Of a stretch of 64,000 bases of DNA, positions 42,429-50,277 are shown one piece after another. Origin of the DNA: UBA10649 sp965278965 (GTDB lineage: Bacteria; Actinomycetota; Actinomycetes; S36-B12); NCBI GenBank assembly GCA_965278965.1, contig OZ257127.1, forward strand, positions 248,001-312,000, written 5' to 3'. The notes beneath the pieces are model-generated. The model made no database searches, was not told where the DNA came from, and was given only the letters and a program-made list of their open reading frames with translations. Every line of letters starts with the position of its first letter. The first letter of the stretch is position 1. The position numbers were made by a program, and so were the translations under genes.

Positions 42429-42498
42429 GGGACGTTCAGCACGACACGCCGACAGCGCCGGGCGTGTCGTGCCGCACGTCCCAGAAAGCGGGACGTGC
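42429..42498. repeat. Composite palindromic repeat (Y-X)
   Basis: A Y palindrome (arms 42429-42450 and 42461-42482, three mismatches, ten-base loop) overlaps an X unit (42474-42498). It lies after the cysE stop on the minus strand and before the nuclease-like gene. The order Y-X and the shared arms mirror the copy at 41261-41341, so the nuclease-like gene is bracketed by copies in opposite orientation. Confidence 0.85.
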
Positions 42499-42514
42499 GG
42501 GAGAGAGCGGGGGG

Positions 42515-43291
42515 CTAGATGGAGAAGTCGACGGCGTCGAGCTCGAGCTCCCACTCGCCGGTCTCGCGCCGGGTCGGGCCGGTCCCCGCCGGGATCAGAC
42601 CATCGTGTCCGCTCTCGGCGACGGCCCGGGCCTCGAGCTGCTGCACGCGCATCATCAACGTGCTCACTGCGAGCGCGAGCGGGTCGGGCGCGGTGGGGCT
42701 GTCGTGCTTGGGTCGCGTGTCCGGCCCCGGGGCGGTCGCGTGGGCGATGACCTGCCCGGGAACGCCGACGACGACGGAGTGGTCGTCGACCGACCGCACG
42801 AGGACGGCGTTCGCCCCGATCCGGGAGTCGTCACCGACGCACAGGTTGCCCAGGACCTTCGCCCCGGCGCCGACGGTGACGCGGTCGCCGATCGTCGGGT
42901 GGCGCTTGCCGTGGCCAAGGCTTGTCCCGCCGAGCGTGACGCCGTGGTAGATCGTCACGTCGGACCCGACCTCGGCGGTCTCGCCGATGACGACGCCCAT
43001 CCCGTGGTCGATGAACAGCCGCGGCCCCAGAGTCGCGCCCGGGTGGATCTCGATGCCCGTGGCGAACCGGGCCGCCTGCGAGACAGCGCGGGCGGGGAGC
43101 TTCGCCCCGCGGCTCCAGAGCGCGTGCGACACCCGATGCGCCCAGACCGCATGGACCCCCGGGTACAGGAGGGCCACCTCGAGGCCGTTGCGGGCCGCAG
43201 GGTCGCGTTCGACGACGGACGCGAGGTCGGCCCGCGCGGTCGTCCAGGCCCGCTCGCCGCGTCGGCGCAGCCGGCGCAGCGCGCCGCTCAC
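42515..43291 (-). CDS. cysE: Serine O-acetyltransferase
   Basis: The 258-residue protein is a short (EpsC-type) serine acetyltransferase, making O-acetylserine from serine and acetyl-CoA. The left-handed beta-helix is clear: ATGIEIHPGATLGPRLFIDHGMGVVIGETAEVGSDVTIYHGVTLGG, then GKRHPTIGDRVTVGAGAKVLGN. The C-terminus ends in an unusual extension (~200-258) that ends DFSI; the terminal Ile recalls the CysE tail that inserts into CysK. The GTG 43291 lies seven bases after the cysK stop, so cysK-cysE is an operon for cysteine synthesis. Confidence 0.93.
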   Translation of the reverse strand: MSGALRRLRRRGERAWTTARADLASVVERDPAARNGLEVALLYPGVHAVWAHRVSHALWSRGAKLPARAVSQAARFATGIEIHPGATLGPRLFIDHGMGVVIGETAEVGSDVTIYHGVTLGGTSLGHGKRHPTIGDRVTVGAGAKVLGNLCVGDDSRIGANAVLVRSVDDHSVVVGVPGQVIAHATAPGPDTRPKHDSPTAPDPLALAVSTLMMRVQQLEARAVAESGHDGLIPAGTGPTRRETGEWELELDAVDFSI

Positions 43292-43298
43292 GCCCGGG

Positions 43299-44231
43299 TC
43301 ACTCCCCCAGGCCGGCGAAGAGGGCGGTCGACAGGTAGCGCTCGCCGAACGAGGGGATGATGACGACGATGAGCTTGCCGGCGTTCTCCGGGCGCTGGGC
43401 GACCTCGCGGGCCGCCCACAGGGCCGCGCCGGATGAGATGCCTACGAGCAGGCCCTCCTCGGTCGCCGCGCGCCGGGCCATCGCCAGCGCGTCGTCCGCG
43501 GCCACACCGACGACCTCGTCGTACACCTGCGTGTCCAAGATGGCCGGGATGAACCCGGCACCGATGCCCTGGATCGGGTGCGGGCCCTTTGCCCCACCGG
43601 CCAGGACGGGCGATGCCGCCGGCTCCACGGCCACGACCTGCACGCCCGGCTTGCGCTCCTTGAGCACCTGACCGACGCCGGTGATCGTGCCGCCGGTCCC
43701 GACACCGGCGACGAAGATGTCGACCCCGCCGTCGGTGTCGTCCCAGATCTCCTGCGCCGTGGTGGTCCGGTGGATCGCCGGGTTCGCCGCGTTCATGAAC
43801 TGCTGCGGCATGAAGTACTTGGGGTCACTGGCCGCGAGCTCGGTCGCGCGGGCGATCGCCCCGCCCATGCCCTCCGGCCCTGGGGTCAAGATCAGCTCCG
43901 CGCCGTAGCCACGCAGCAGCGCCCGACGCTCCAAGCTCATCGTCTCCGGCATCGTCAGGACGATCTTGATCCCCCGCGCCGCACACACCATCGCCAGCGC
44001 GATCCCGGTGTTCCCGCTCGTGGGCTCGACCACGACCGTGTCCGGACCGATCAGACCGGCCTCGGTCGCAGCGTCGATCATCGCCACACCGATCCGGTCC
44101 TTGACCGAGTTCGCCGGGTTGAAGAACTCCAGCTTGGCCACGACCTCGGCCGGCGCACCGTCCATGATCGTGCGAACCCGCACCAGCGGGGTGTGACCGA
44201 CAAGCTCCGTGATGTCGTTGGCAATACGCAT
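43299..44231 (-). CDS. cysK: Cysteine synthase (O-acetylserine sulfhydrylase)
   Basis: The 310-residue PLP enzyme converts O-acetylserine and sulfide to cysteine. The PLP lysine is Lys44 in NPANSVKDR, the substrate loop is PTSGNTGIALA, and the phosphate-binding GVGTGGTITGVG is present. The asparagine-loop MPQQFMNAANPAIHR is typical. ATG 44231 follows AAGGATC; the longer upstream frame is not supported. It is the first gene of cysK-cysE and divergent from the YbaK-like gene. Confidence 0.96.
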   Translation of the reverse strand: MRIANDITELVGHTPLVRVRTIMDGAPAEVVAKLEFFNPANSVKDRIGVAMIDAATEAGLIGPDTVVVEPTSGNTGIALAMVCAARGIKIVLTMPETMSLERRALLRGYGAELILTPGPEGMGGAIARATELAASDPKYFMPQQFMNAANPAIHRTTTAQEIWDDTDGGVDIFVAGVGTGGTITGVGQVLKERKPGVQVVAVEPAASPVLAGGAKGPHPIQGIGAGFIPAILDTQVYDEVVGVAADDALAMARRAATEEGLLVGISSGAALWAAREVAQRPENAGKLIVVIIPSFGERYLSTALFAGLGE

Positions 44232-44295
44232 GTGGTTGATCCTTCCACTACCCGCGGGTCCCCGCCAGATCGGGGGCCGCGCGAGGATGTCCGCC

Positions 44296-44760
44296 GTGAG
44301 CGAAGAACGGGCCCTCGGGGCGATGTCCGACGCCGGCCTCGACGTCCGCGTCGTCCGGCATGGACCGGTGACGAGCCTGGCCGAGGCCGCACAGGCCCGG
44401 GGCGTGCCCGAGCGCGACGTCGTCAAGACGATGGTGGTCCGGCGCGGGGACGACGACCTGCTGTTCGTCCTGGTCCCCGGCGACCGGACCATCAGCTGGC
44501 CCAAGCTACGGGCGCTCCTGGGCGTGAACCGGCTGTCGATGCCGGACGCTCAAGCCGCCCTGGCGGCGACCGGGTACGAGCGCGGCACGATCACCCCGTT
44601 CGGATCAAGCCACGCATGGCCCGTCGTCGCGGACAGTCTGCTGGTCGGGCGGACGATCTCGCTGGGGGCGGGCGCGCACGGGGTGGCGGCGGTCGTCGAT
44701 GCGAACGACGCTCTGCCCGCTCTCGACGCGGTCGTCGCGGATGTCACGGACCCGGGCTAG
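44296..44760 (+). CDS. YbaK/EbsC-family aminoacyl-tRNA deacylase-like protein
   Basis: The roughly 154-residue protein has the YbaK/ProX fold: VSLAEAAQARGVPERDVVKTMVVRRGDDDLLFVLVPGD with the conserved lysine, then GYERGTITPFG and the C-terminal ISLGAGAHGVAAVVDANDAL. These proteins edit mischarged tRNAs, for example Cys-tRNAPro. Start: GTG 44296 has GAGG nine bases upstream; ATG 44287 would add three residues. It is divergent from cysK by about 64 bases, so they may share a promoter region. Confidence 0.82.
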   Translation: MSEERALGAMSDAGLDVRVVRHGPVTSLAEAAQARGVPERDVVKTMVVRRGDDDLLFVLVPGDRTISWPKLRALLGVNRLSMPDAQAALAATGYERGTITPFGSSHAWPVVADSLLVGRTISLGAGAHGVAAVVDANDALPALDAVVADVTDPG

Positions 44761-44771
44761 TCAGGCGGCGC

Positions 44772-44906
44772 TCACTGCAGGCGGGCGCCGTGCTCGGCCG
44801 GTGTGCTGCAGCACGACGTGGGACGTACGCGGCCGCGGACGGCCTGCACGGCCAGCCAGACGGGTGCAGCAATGACGACCGTGGCGATCAGCAGCCGGAC
44901 GAGCAC
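44772..44906 (-). CDS. Possible small single-span membrane protein (44 aa)
   Basis: A GTG frame six bases after the NlpC/P60 stop encodes 44 residues: a hydrophobic helix LLIATVVIAAPVWLAVQAV, then basic residues and a Cys-Cys pair. Its closeness to the upstream stop suggests translational coupling. Frame use has no independent support, so it is tentative. Confidence 0.35.
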   Translation of the reverse strand: MLVRLLIATVVIAAPVWLAVQAVRGRVRPTSCCSTPAEHGARLQ

Positions 44907-44912
44907 GGCCTG

Positions 44913-46004
44913 CTAGCCGACGACGCGACCGGCGCCGCTGTACCGCTCGCCGTACCAGGGACCCTTGTAGTCGATGACCTCGACGCCGTCGCGCGGGTTC
45001 GACGCACTGACCATCTTGCCGCCGCCGATGTACATCCCGACGTGGTGGGCGCCGCTGCCGAAGTAGAAGACCAGGTCGCCGGGCTGGAGCTCGGAGTCCG
45101 AGATCCGCTGGACCTGGGAGAACTGGGAGTACGAGTAGTGGGCCAGCGAGACGCCTGCCTGGCGCCACGCGGCCATCGTCAGCCCGGAGCAGTCGAAGGA
45201 GCTCGGCCCCGCTGCCGCGGCGACGTAGCTCTTGCCGACCTGCGACAGGGCGTACTGCACGGCTACCGCGGCCCGCGTGCCCCCGGTGTACCCGCCCCCG
45301 CCGGCGGTGCTGGTGCTGCCGCTGGAGCTCGACGAGCTGCTGTTCGCAATGGCCTGCGAGGCGGCCTGCGCCTGCGCCGCCGACTGTGCGCGCTGCTGCG
45401 CCTGCAGCTCTGCCAAGCGCTGCCGCTCGGCCTCCTGGAGGCTCGCGAGCACGGCCTGGGCGTCGGCGAGGTGCTGGTCGGCCTCTGACTTGGCGGAGGC
45501 CATGTCGTCACGAGCCGACTTCGCGATGTTCTCCTGGTCGGCGAGCTCGGCCTCGCTCTGTGCCAGCCGGAGCTGTGCGGTCTGCGTGCGGCGCATGTCG
45601 GCGGCCTGGCTTGCGGCGACCTGGTCGAGCGCGGCGGACTGGGCGAGGAAGTCCGCGGGGTCGTCGGCCATGAGGACCTGGATCGTCGTGTCGACGCCGC
45701 CGGACATGTACACCGAGCGGGCAAGGTCGCTGACCGAGGCCATCGCCTGGCTGAGGTCGTCGCGCTCGCGGTCGACCTTGCCCTGGATCGTCGACAGCTT
45801 GCCGCGGGTCGCCGCGAGGCGGTCCTGAGCGTTGTTGTACTTCTCGTTCGCCGACGCGGCCTGCATCTGCAGGCTCTCGACCTGGTCCTGGACCTGCCGG
45901 ATGTCACGGGTGGGAGCTGCTGCACTGGGGACCGTGCCGACGGCGAGGAGCAGGCCTGCGACTACGGAGGCAGTGATCACACTCCTACGTGCTTTCACCC
46001 GCAC
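44913..46004 (-). CDS. Secreted NlpC/P60 peptidoglycan endopeptidase (RipC-like)
   Basis: The 363-residue protein has a signal peptide (hydrophobic 10-25, then SAAAP), a long coiled-coil domain (about 32-215, EVESLQMQAASANEKYNNAQDRL... and more heptads), a Ser/Gly linker, and a C-terminal NlpC/P60 domain with catalytic Cys272 in FDCSGL and His321 in HHVGMY. This is the architecture of actinobacterial RipC/PcsB-like hydrolases that cut peptide stems at division, regulated by FtsEX through the coiled coil. The start GTG 46004 is seven bases after AAGGAG. Confidence 0.93.
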   Translation of the reverse strand: MRVKARRSVITASVVAGLLLAVGTVPSAAAPTRDIRQVQDQVESLQMQAASANEKYNNAQDRLAATRGKLSTIQGKVDRERDDLSQAMASVSDLARSVYMSGGVDTTIQVLMADDPADFLAQSAALDQVAASQAADMRRTQTAQLRLAQSEAELADQENIAKSARDDMASAKSEADQHLADAQAVLASLQEAERQRLAELQAQQRAQSAAQAQAASQAIANSSSSSSSGSTSTAGGGGYTGGTRAAVAVQYALSQVGKSYVAAAAGPSSFDCSGLTMAAWRQAGVSLAHYSYSQFSQVQRISDSELQPGDLVFYFGSGAHHVGMYIGGGKMVSASNPRDGVEVIDYKGPWYGERYSGAGRVVG

Positions 46005-46086
46005 TCGTGCGCTCCTTGTCGTCGAAAGGCCCGTGGGCCCGGCGGCAGGTCTCGATCCGCGCTAGTGGAACTGTCCTAGCAGAGTA

Positions 46087-46103
46087 CGTGACCGTTTCGT
46101 TAT
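46087..46103 (-). promoter_or_regulatory. Possible MtrA-like direct repeat upstream of the NlpC/P60 gene
   Basis: On the minus strand ATAACG and GTCACG are spaced 11 bases start to start, one helical turn. MtrA, a response regulator of cell-wall hydrolase genes in actinobacteria, binds similar direct repeats. The match is suggestive only. Confidence 0.3.
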
Positions 46104-46136
46104 GAGGCAAATCTTCGGTGAACGCGGCGTGGCTCG

Positions 46137-47399
46137 TCAGGCGAACAGCCGCTCCCCGATGAACTCCCCCGGACCGCTGACACCCGGCGGGATGGCGAAC
46201 GCGGCGCTGGACAGGTAGCGCACGTACTCGTTCATCCGGTCCGATCGCGACAGGCTCAGCTGCATCGGGACGAACTGCCGTTCGAGGTCGCGGGCGTAGG
46301 CGAGGAAGAACAACCCCGCGTCCAGCCGGCCGAGGCCGTCACTGCCGTCGGTGTAGTTGTACGCCCGGCGCAGGATGCGATGCCCCTCGTTGGCCGAGGG
46401 GTGCGCCAGCGCCATGTGGGAGTCGGCCGGGACCAGGGGCGTCCCATCGCGGCCAGCCTTCGCGAAGTCGGGCACCGTGTGCTCGGTGCCGCCGGACAGC
46501 GGCGACCCCTCGCGCTTGGTTCGGCCGAAGACGTCCTCCTGCTCGCGCAGCGAGGTCCGGTCCCAGGTCTCGATCGTCATGCGGATCTTGCGCACGGCGG
46601 CGTACGAGCCCCCGGTCATCCAGTCGGCGCCGTCACCCGGCTGCACCCAGACGAAGTCGTCCAGGGCCACCTGGTCGTCCGCGGTGATGTTGTTGGTGCC
46701 GTCCTTGAAGCCGAACAGGTTGCGAGGCGTCGTGTCGGCGCTGCTGGTGACCGAGCTACGCCCGAAGCCCAGCTGCGACCAGCGGACGGCCGCGGTGCCG
46801 AACGCCTCCCGGGCGAACGTCCGGATCGCGTGCACGGCGACCTGGGCCTCGTCCGCGCAGGCCTGGACGAACAGGTCTCCCCCGCTGATCGCCTCGTCGA
46901 GGGTGTCCCGGGGGAACGGCGGCAGAGGGCCGAAGCCCGGCGGCAGCCGGTCGGCCAGGCCGAACCGGTCGACGCCGGCGAGCGTCCGGAACAGCGAGGG
47001 CCCGAGCCCGATCGTCACGGTGAGCCCGCTCGGTGGCAGGTCGAGTGCCTCACCGGTGTCGTCCGGCGGGGCGTCGTACGGGCCGTTGACGGCTCCGTAC
47101 TGCCCGACCGGGCGGCCCGCGGTCATCTGCGCCGCCGCCGCGCTCCAGGCCCGCAGCAGCGCGATGAGATCGTCGCGGCTGGTCGAGGTGAGGTCGAACG
47201 CCGCCGCATGCAGATGGTCCTGCATCGGGGTGACGATCCCGGCCTGGTGCTGGCCGTAGAAGTCGAACTGCCTGCCGCTGGCCGCCGGAGCGGTGTCCGA
47301 GGACCGCGTGATCGCCGCGGCCCCGACGCCGGCGGCCGCCACGGAGGCGGCGCCGACCCCGATGCCGGTGAGCAGCGCGCGCCGGGTGACCTTGGTCAT
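46137..47399 (-). CDS. efeB: Iron uptake Dyp-type peroxidase
   Basis: The 420-residue heme peroxidase of the EfeUOB system starts with a Tat-like signal (TRRALLTGIG, residues 5-14, hydrophobic to ~30). The Dyp signatures are present: GFKDGTNN (distal Asp motif), HPSANEGHRILRRAYNYTDG, and the C-terminal MNEYVRYLSSA. In the system, EfeB is secreted folded and is proposed to oxidise or release iron from heme for EfeO/EfeU. ATG 47399 overlaps the efeO stop by ATGA. Confidence 0.92.
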   Translation of the reverse strand: MTKVTRRALLTGIGVGAASVAAAGVGAAAITRSSDTAPAASGRQFDFYGQHQAGIVTPMQDHLHAAAFDLTSTSRDDLIALLRAWSAAAAQMTAGRPVGQYGAVNGPYDAPPDDTGEALDLPPSGLTVTIGLGPSLFRTLAGVDRFGLADRLPPGFGPLPPFPRDTLDEAISGGDLFVQACADEAQVAVHAIRTFAREAFGTAAVRWSQLGFGRSSVTSSADTTPRNLFGFKDGTNNITADDQVALDDFVWVQPGDGADWMTGGSYAAVRKIRMTIETWDRTSLREQEDVFGRTKREGSPLSGGTEHTVPDFAKAGRDGTPLVPADSHMALAHPSANEGHRILRRAYNYTDGSDGLGRLDAGLFFLAYARDLERQFVPMQLSLSRSDRMNEYVRYLSSAAFAIPPGVSGPGEFIGERLFA

Positions 47400-48613
47400 G
47401 ACGAGGTCGGCGAGGCCGCCACGGAGCTCCCCGAGGCGGCCTGCAGCGCTGTGGCCGTGAGGGTAGAGAGCGGCTCGCCGAGGGCGTCGACGGCCGCGGC
47501 GAGCTCCTTGACCTGGTCCTGGGTGAGGTCGGTGTAGAGCACGAACCCGTCACCGTCGCGGAGCTTGTCGAGTAGCGTCTGGACGGCGGCGAACCGCTCG
47601 TCGAGGGTCTTCACGAGGTCGGGGTCGACTCGCGCGACGACCGGCGACAGCCCCGCGTACATGACCTTCGCGCCCTCGAGGTTGGCCTGGAAGTCCCAGA
47701 GATCGGTGTGGGACCACGCCTCCTCCTCGCCGGTGATCTTCCCGGTCGCCACCTCGTCGAGGAGCTCCTTGGCGCCGTTGCCGAGCTGGTCGACCCGGAA
47801 GGTGAGGTCCTTGGAGCGGTCGGCCAGCTCCTGGGTGTCGGCGACGAGCTTGTCGGCGACCGTCTTGCGCTCAGCCGGCGTCAGCGCCGAGTACCCGCTT
47901 GCCGGCGGCCACAGGTCCTTCTCGATCCGGTGCCATCCGGTCCACTCCTGGCCCTCCTCCAGGTCCGCCTCACGGGCGTCGAGGATCGGGTCCAGGTCGC
48001 CGAACGACTCCGCGACCGGCTCGATGCGCTCCCAGTGCATGCGGACGGTCGCGTAGAGCGCGCGCGCCTTGTCGTCGTCGCCGGCGATGTACGAGTCGGC
48101 GAAGTCCTTGGTGCCGGCCAGGAGCTGCTCGACCTGGTCGTCGACGTAGGACTTGTAGTTCGTGACGGCGGTCTGGACCAGCTCGCCGCTGGGACCGGTC
48201 GGGGTCAGGTCGGCGCCGGAGTCGGTCACCGTGAAGGTCGAGCGGATGCCGTCGCCGACCATGCCGGGCTTGCAGGCCAGGGTGTAGGACCCGGGGGCGG
48301 CCTGGACGACGAGGTCGCGGGACAGGCCCGGTCCGATGTTCTCGACCTCGCCCACGACCTGGAGGCCGTCGGCGCCGAGGACGTAGAACTCCGTGACGTC
48401 CGAGCCGGAGTTGGTCACGGCGAACTGCAGCACGCCGGAGGGCGCCTCGCCTGCGGACACCGTGCACGCGTCATCGGAGCTGTCGACGGTGATCGACCCC
48501 TCGCCGCTCGCAGCGGCACCGGTGGTGGCCGTGGACGCGCATCCGGCGAGCAGGACGGCACTGACGGTGCCGAACAGGGCGAGGGTCGAGCTAGACAGCA
48601 GGCGCTTGCGCAT
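47396..48613 (-). CDS. efeO: Iron uptake lipoprotein (EfeO)
   Basis: The 405-residue product has a lipoprotein signal (LLAGC, Cys25), an N-terminal cupredoxin-like domain (about 45-135) and the C-terminal M75 imelysin-like domain with the HWERIE motif (HxxE) near residue 193. EfeO delivers ferrous/ferric iron to EfeU. The cupredoxin domain contains Cys at DDACTVS and LACKPGM, consistent with metal binding. The start overlaps the end of efeU by 23 bases, and efeB follows with an ATGA overlap. Confidence 0.92.
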   Translation of the reverse strand: MRKRLLSSSTLALFGTVSAVLLAGCASTATTGAAASGEGSITVDSSDDACTVSAGEAPSGVLQFAVTNSGSDVTEFYVLGADGLQVVGEVENIGPGLSRDLVVQAAPGSYTLACKPGMVGDGIRSTFTVTDSGADLTPTGPSGELVQTAVTNYKSYVDDQVEQLLAGTKDFADSYIAGDDDKARALYATVRMHWERIEPVAESFGDLDPILDAREADLEEGQEWTGWHRIEKDLWPPASGYSALTPAERKTVADKLVADTQELADRSKDLTFRVDQLGNGAKELLDEVATGKITGEEEAWSHTDLWDFQANLEGAKVMYAGLSPVVARVDPDLVKTLDERFAAVQTLLDKLRDGDGFVLYTDLTQDQVKELAAAVDALGEPLSTLTATALQAASGSSVAASPTSS

Positions 48614-49463
48614 GGGTCTCCTGGGTCGGGCGTGCCGGTCGGCGACGCGATCTGATGGTGCGTACGTACAAGAACATCGTCGGGACGACGTAGAGCCACC
48701 ACACGACGAACTCCAGCCAGGTCGTGGCCGGGGAGAAGTTGAAGACGCCCTTGAGCAAGGTGCCGTACCAGCTGCTCGGCGGAATCTGCGCGCTGACGTC
48801 GAACGCCAGCGAGTTGAGCCCAGGCAGGATGCTGGCCTCCTGCAGGTCGTGGACGCCGTAGGCCAGGACGCCGGCCGCGACGATGATCAGCGCCGCGCCG
48901 GTCCACGTGAACAGGCGGGCGAGGTTCAGGCGCATCGCTCCGCGATAGATCCCGAAGCCGATGGCGACAGCAGTGGCCAGGCCGAGGGTCGCGCCGAGGA
49001 TCGGCTGGACGGTCTGCCCGGTCGACGTGATGCCGGCCCACAGGAACAGGGCCGTCTCCAGACCCTCACGCGCGACCGAGACGAACGCGACGATCATCAG
49101 CGCCCACGTGCCGCCGACGAGGGCCTTGTCGACCTCGCCCTCGAGGTGCCCGCGCAGCTTGTGCGCGTGCGTGGCCATCCAGAAGATCATCCAGGTGATG
49201 AGGACGACCGCCAGGATGCTCATGAAGCCGCCGAACGCCTCCTGCGACTGGAACGGCGTCAGCCCCGGGAACACGATGGCCTGGCTCGTCAGGGTGAGGA
49301 AGCCGCCGAGCCCGAATGACAGCAAGACGGCAAGCCCGACGCCCGCCCACAGCTTCGCCAGGGCCTTGCGTTGGTCGAGCCGGACGAGGTAGGCGACCAG
49401 GATCGCCACAACCAGGGATGCCTCGAGGCCTTCACGCAGACCGATGAGGTAGTTCGCAAACAT
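48591..49463 (-). CDS. efeU: Ferrous iron permease (EfeU, FTR1 family)
   Basis: The 290-residue membrane protein is a bacterial FTR1-type iron permease with seven transmembrane segments. The two REGLE iron-binding motifs are at residues 10-14 and 132-136 within segments 1 and 4. Segments and their spacing are normal. The ATG 49463 is 14 bases after the bfr stop, so it continues the operon bfd-bfr-efeU-efeO-efeB. Confidence 0.93.
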   Translation of the reverse strand: MFANYLIGLREGLEASLVVAILVAYLVRLDQRKALAKLWAGVGLAVLLSFGLGGFLTLTSQAIVFPGLTPFQSQEAFGGFMSILAVVLITWMIFWMATHAHKLRGHLEGEVDKALVGGTWALMIVAFVSVAREGLETALFLWAGITSTGQTVQPILGATLGLATAVAIGFGIYRGAMRLNLARLFTWTGAALIIVAAGVLAYGVHDLQEASILPGLNSLAFDVSAQIPPSSWYGTLLKGVFNFSPATTWLEFVVWWLYVVPTMFLYVRTIRSRRRPARPTQETHAQAPAV

Positions 49464-49477
49464 CCCTGGCTGGCCCC

Positions 49478-49963
49478 CTACGGCACAGTCGAGACGTCGA
49501 CCTGCTGCGCCAGGTACCCGGGGGCGCCGATCTGACCGAGTGCCTCAAGCTGGGCCTCGAACCAGTCGCCGTGCTCCTCCTCGTCGAGGACCATCTCCTC
49601 GAACACCGATGCCGTGCCGTGGTCGCCCAGGTCGTGGCACTCCTGCGCGGCGGCGTTGAACTGCGCGATCGCGGTCACCTCGGATGCCAGCGCGAGGCGC
49701 ATGACCTCCTCGGGGGTCTCGCCGATCGCGATATGGCCCAGGCGCTGGACGTTCGGGTGCCCGTCGAACATGAGGATGCGCTGGATGAGGGCGTCGCAGT
49801 CCTTCATCTCGTCGATGGACAGCGTGTAGAACGCCTTGCCCAGCTTCGGGAAGCCCCAGTTGTCCAGCATGCGGGCGTTCAGGAAGTACGTGTTGACGAT
49901 GGTCAGCTCGAAGGTGAGGGCGTCGTTGAGCAGGTCGACAATGCGAGGGTCACGCGGCTTCAT
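49478..49963 (-). CDS. bfr: Bacterioferritin with a substituted ferroxidase residue
   Basis: The 161-residue protein is a bacterioferritin: it aligns ungapped (offset +1) with E. coli Bfr until about residue 130. Ferroxidase ligands equivalent to Glu18, Glu51, Glu94, Glu127 and His130 and the heme ligand Met52 are kept, but the His54 equivalent is Asp (DEMKDCD instead of DEMKHAD), and the inner-surface His46 equivalent is Thr. This could change iron oxidation. The start ATG 49963, behind GGGAG, overlaps the bfd stop by 14 bases. Its place behind the IdeR-like box, with import genes, is unusual for a storage protein. Confidence 0.9.
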   Translation of the reverse strand: MKPRDPRIVDLLNDALTFELTIVNTYFLNARMLDNWGFPKLGKAFYTLSIDEMKDCDALIQRILMFDGHPNVQRLGHIAIGETPEEVMRLALASEVTAIAQFNAAAQECHDLGDHGTASVFEEMVLDEEEHGDWFEAQLEALGQIGAPGYLAQQVDVSTVP

Positions 49964-50156
49964 CTGGAATCTCCCGGATCGAGGGGACGCTGGCGCGCCC
50001 AGTATCCGGCAGAAGCGCCCGCAGGGCGGACACGCAAGACCCGCAGCTACCACCGGCGCCGCAGTAGCGGCGCAGGTCCCGAAGGCTCGAGCACCCGTTC
50101 TCGACCGCCGTGGCCACCTTGCGGTCGTTCACGCAATGGCAGTGGCACACGATCAC
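49950..50156 (-). CDS. bfd: Bacterioferritin-associated ferredoxin-like [2Fe-2S] protein
   Basis: The 68-residue protein has the Bfd pattern CHCHC near the N-terminus and CGAGGSCGSC (CxxxxxCxxC), four cysteines of a [2Fe-2S] cluster. Bfd reduces the ferric mineral in Bfr and frees iron. The GTG at 50156 is favoured because AAGGAG lies nine bases upstream; a GTG at 50177 without a ribosome site is an alternative. It is the first gene after the IdeR-like box. Confidence 0.9.
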   Translation of the reverse strand: MIVCHCHCVNDRKVATAVENGCSSLRDLRRYCGAGGSCGSCVSALRALLPDTGRASVPSIREIPDEAA

Positions 50157-50191
50157 GGTCAGGCGCTCCTTCGGCACGGTGGACTGGGAGC

Positions 50192-50214
50192 ACTATAAGG
50201 CAAGCCTTACCTGT
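50192..50214 (-). promoter_or_regulatory. IdeR/DtxR-like iron box over a -10 element
   Basis: TAAGGCAAGCCTTACCTGT (50196-50214) matches the palindromic iron-box consensus of DtxR/IdeR at about 16 of 19 positions. A -10 TATAGT on the minus strand (50197-50192) overlaps its edge, so the bound regulator would block polymerase. Iron-replete repression of the bfd-bfr-efeUOB operon is expected. Confidence 0.8.
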
Positions 50215-50277
50215 GTGTCGCAGCCACGCGATGAGCGCTAGGTCACAGCGACTGCTCGTCGCCGGACCCGGATCCCC

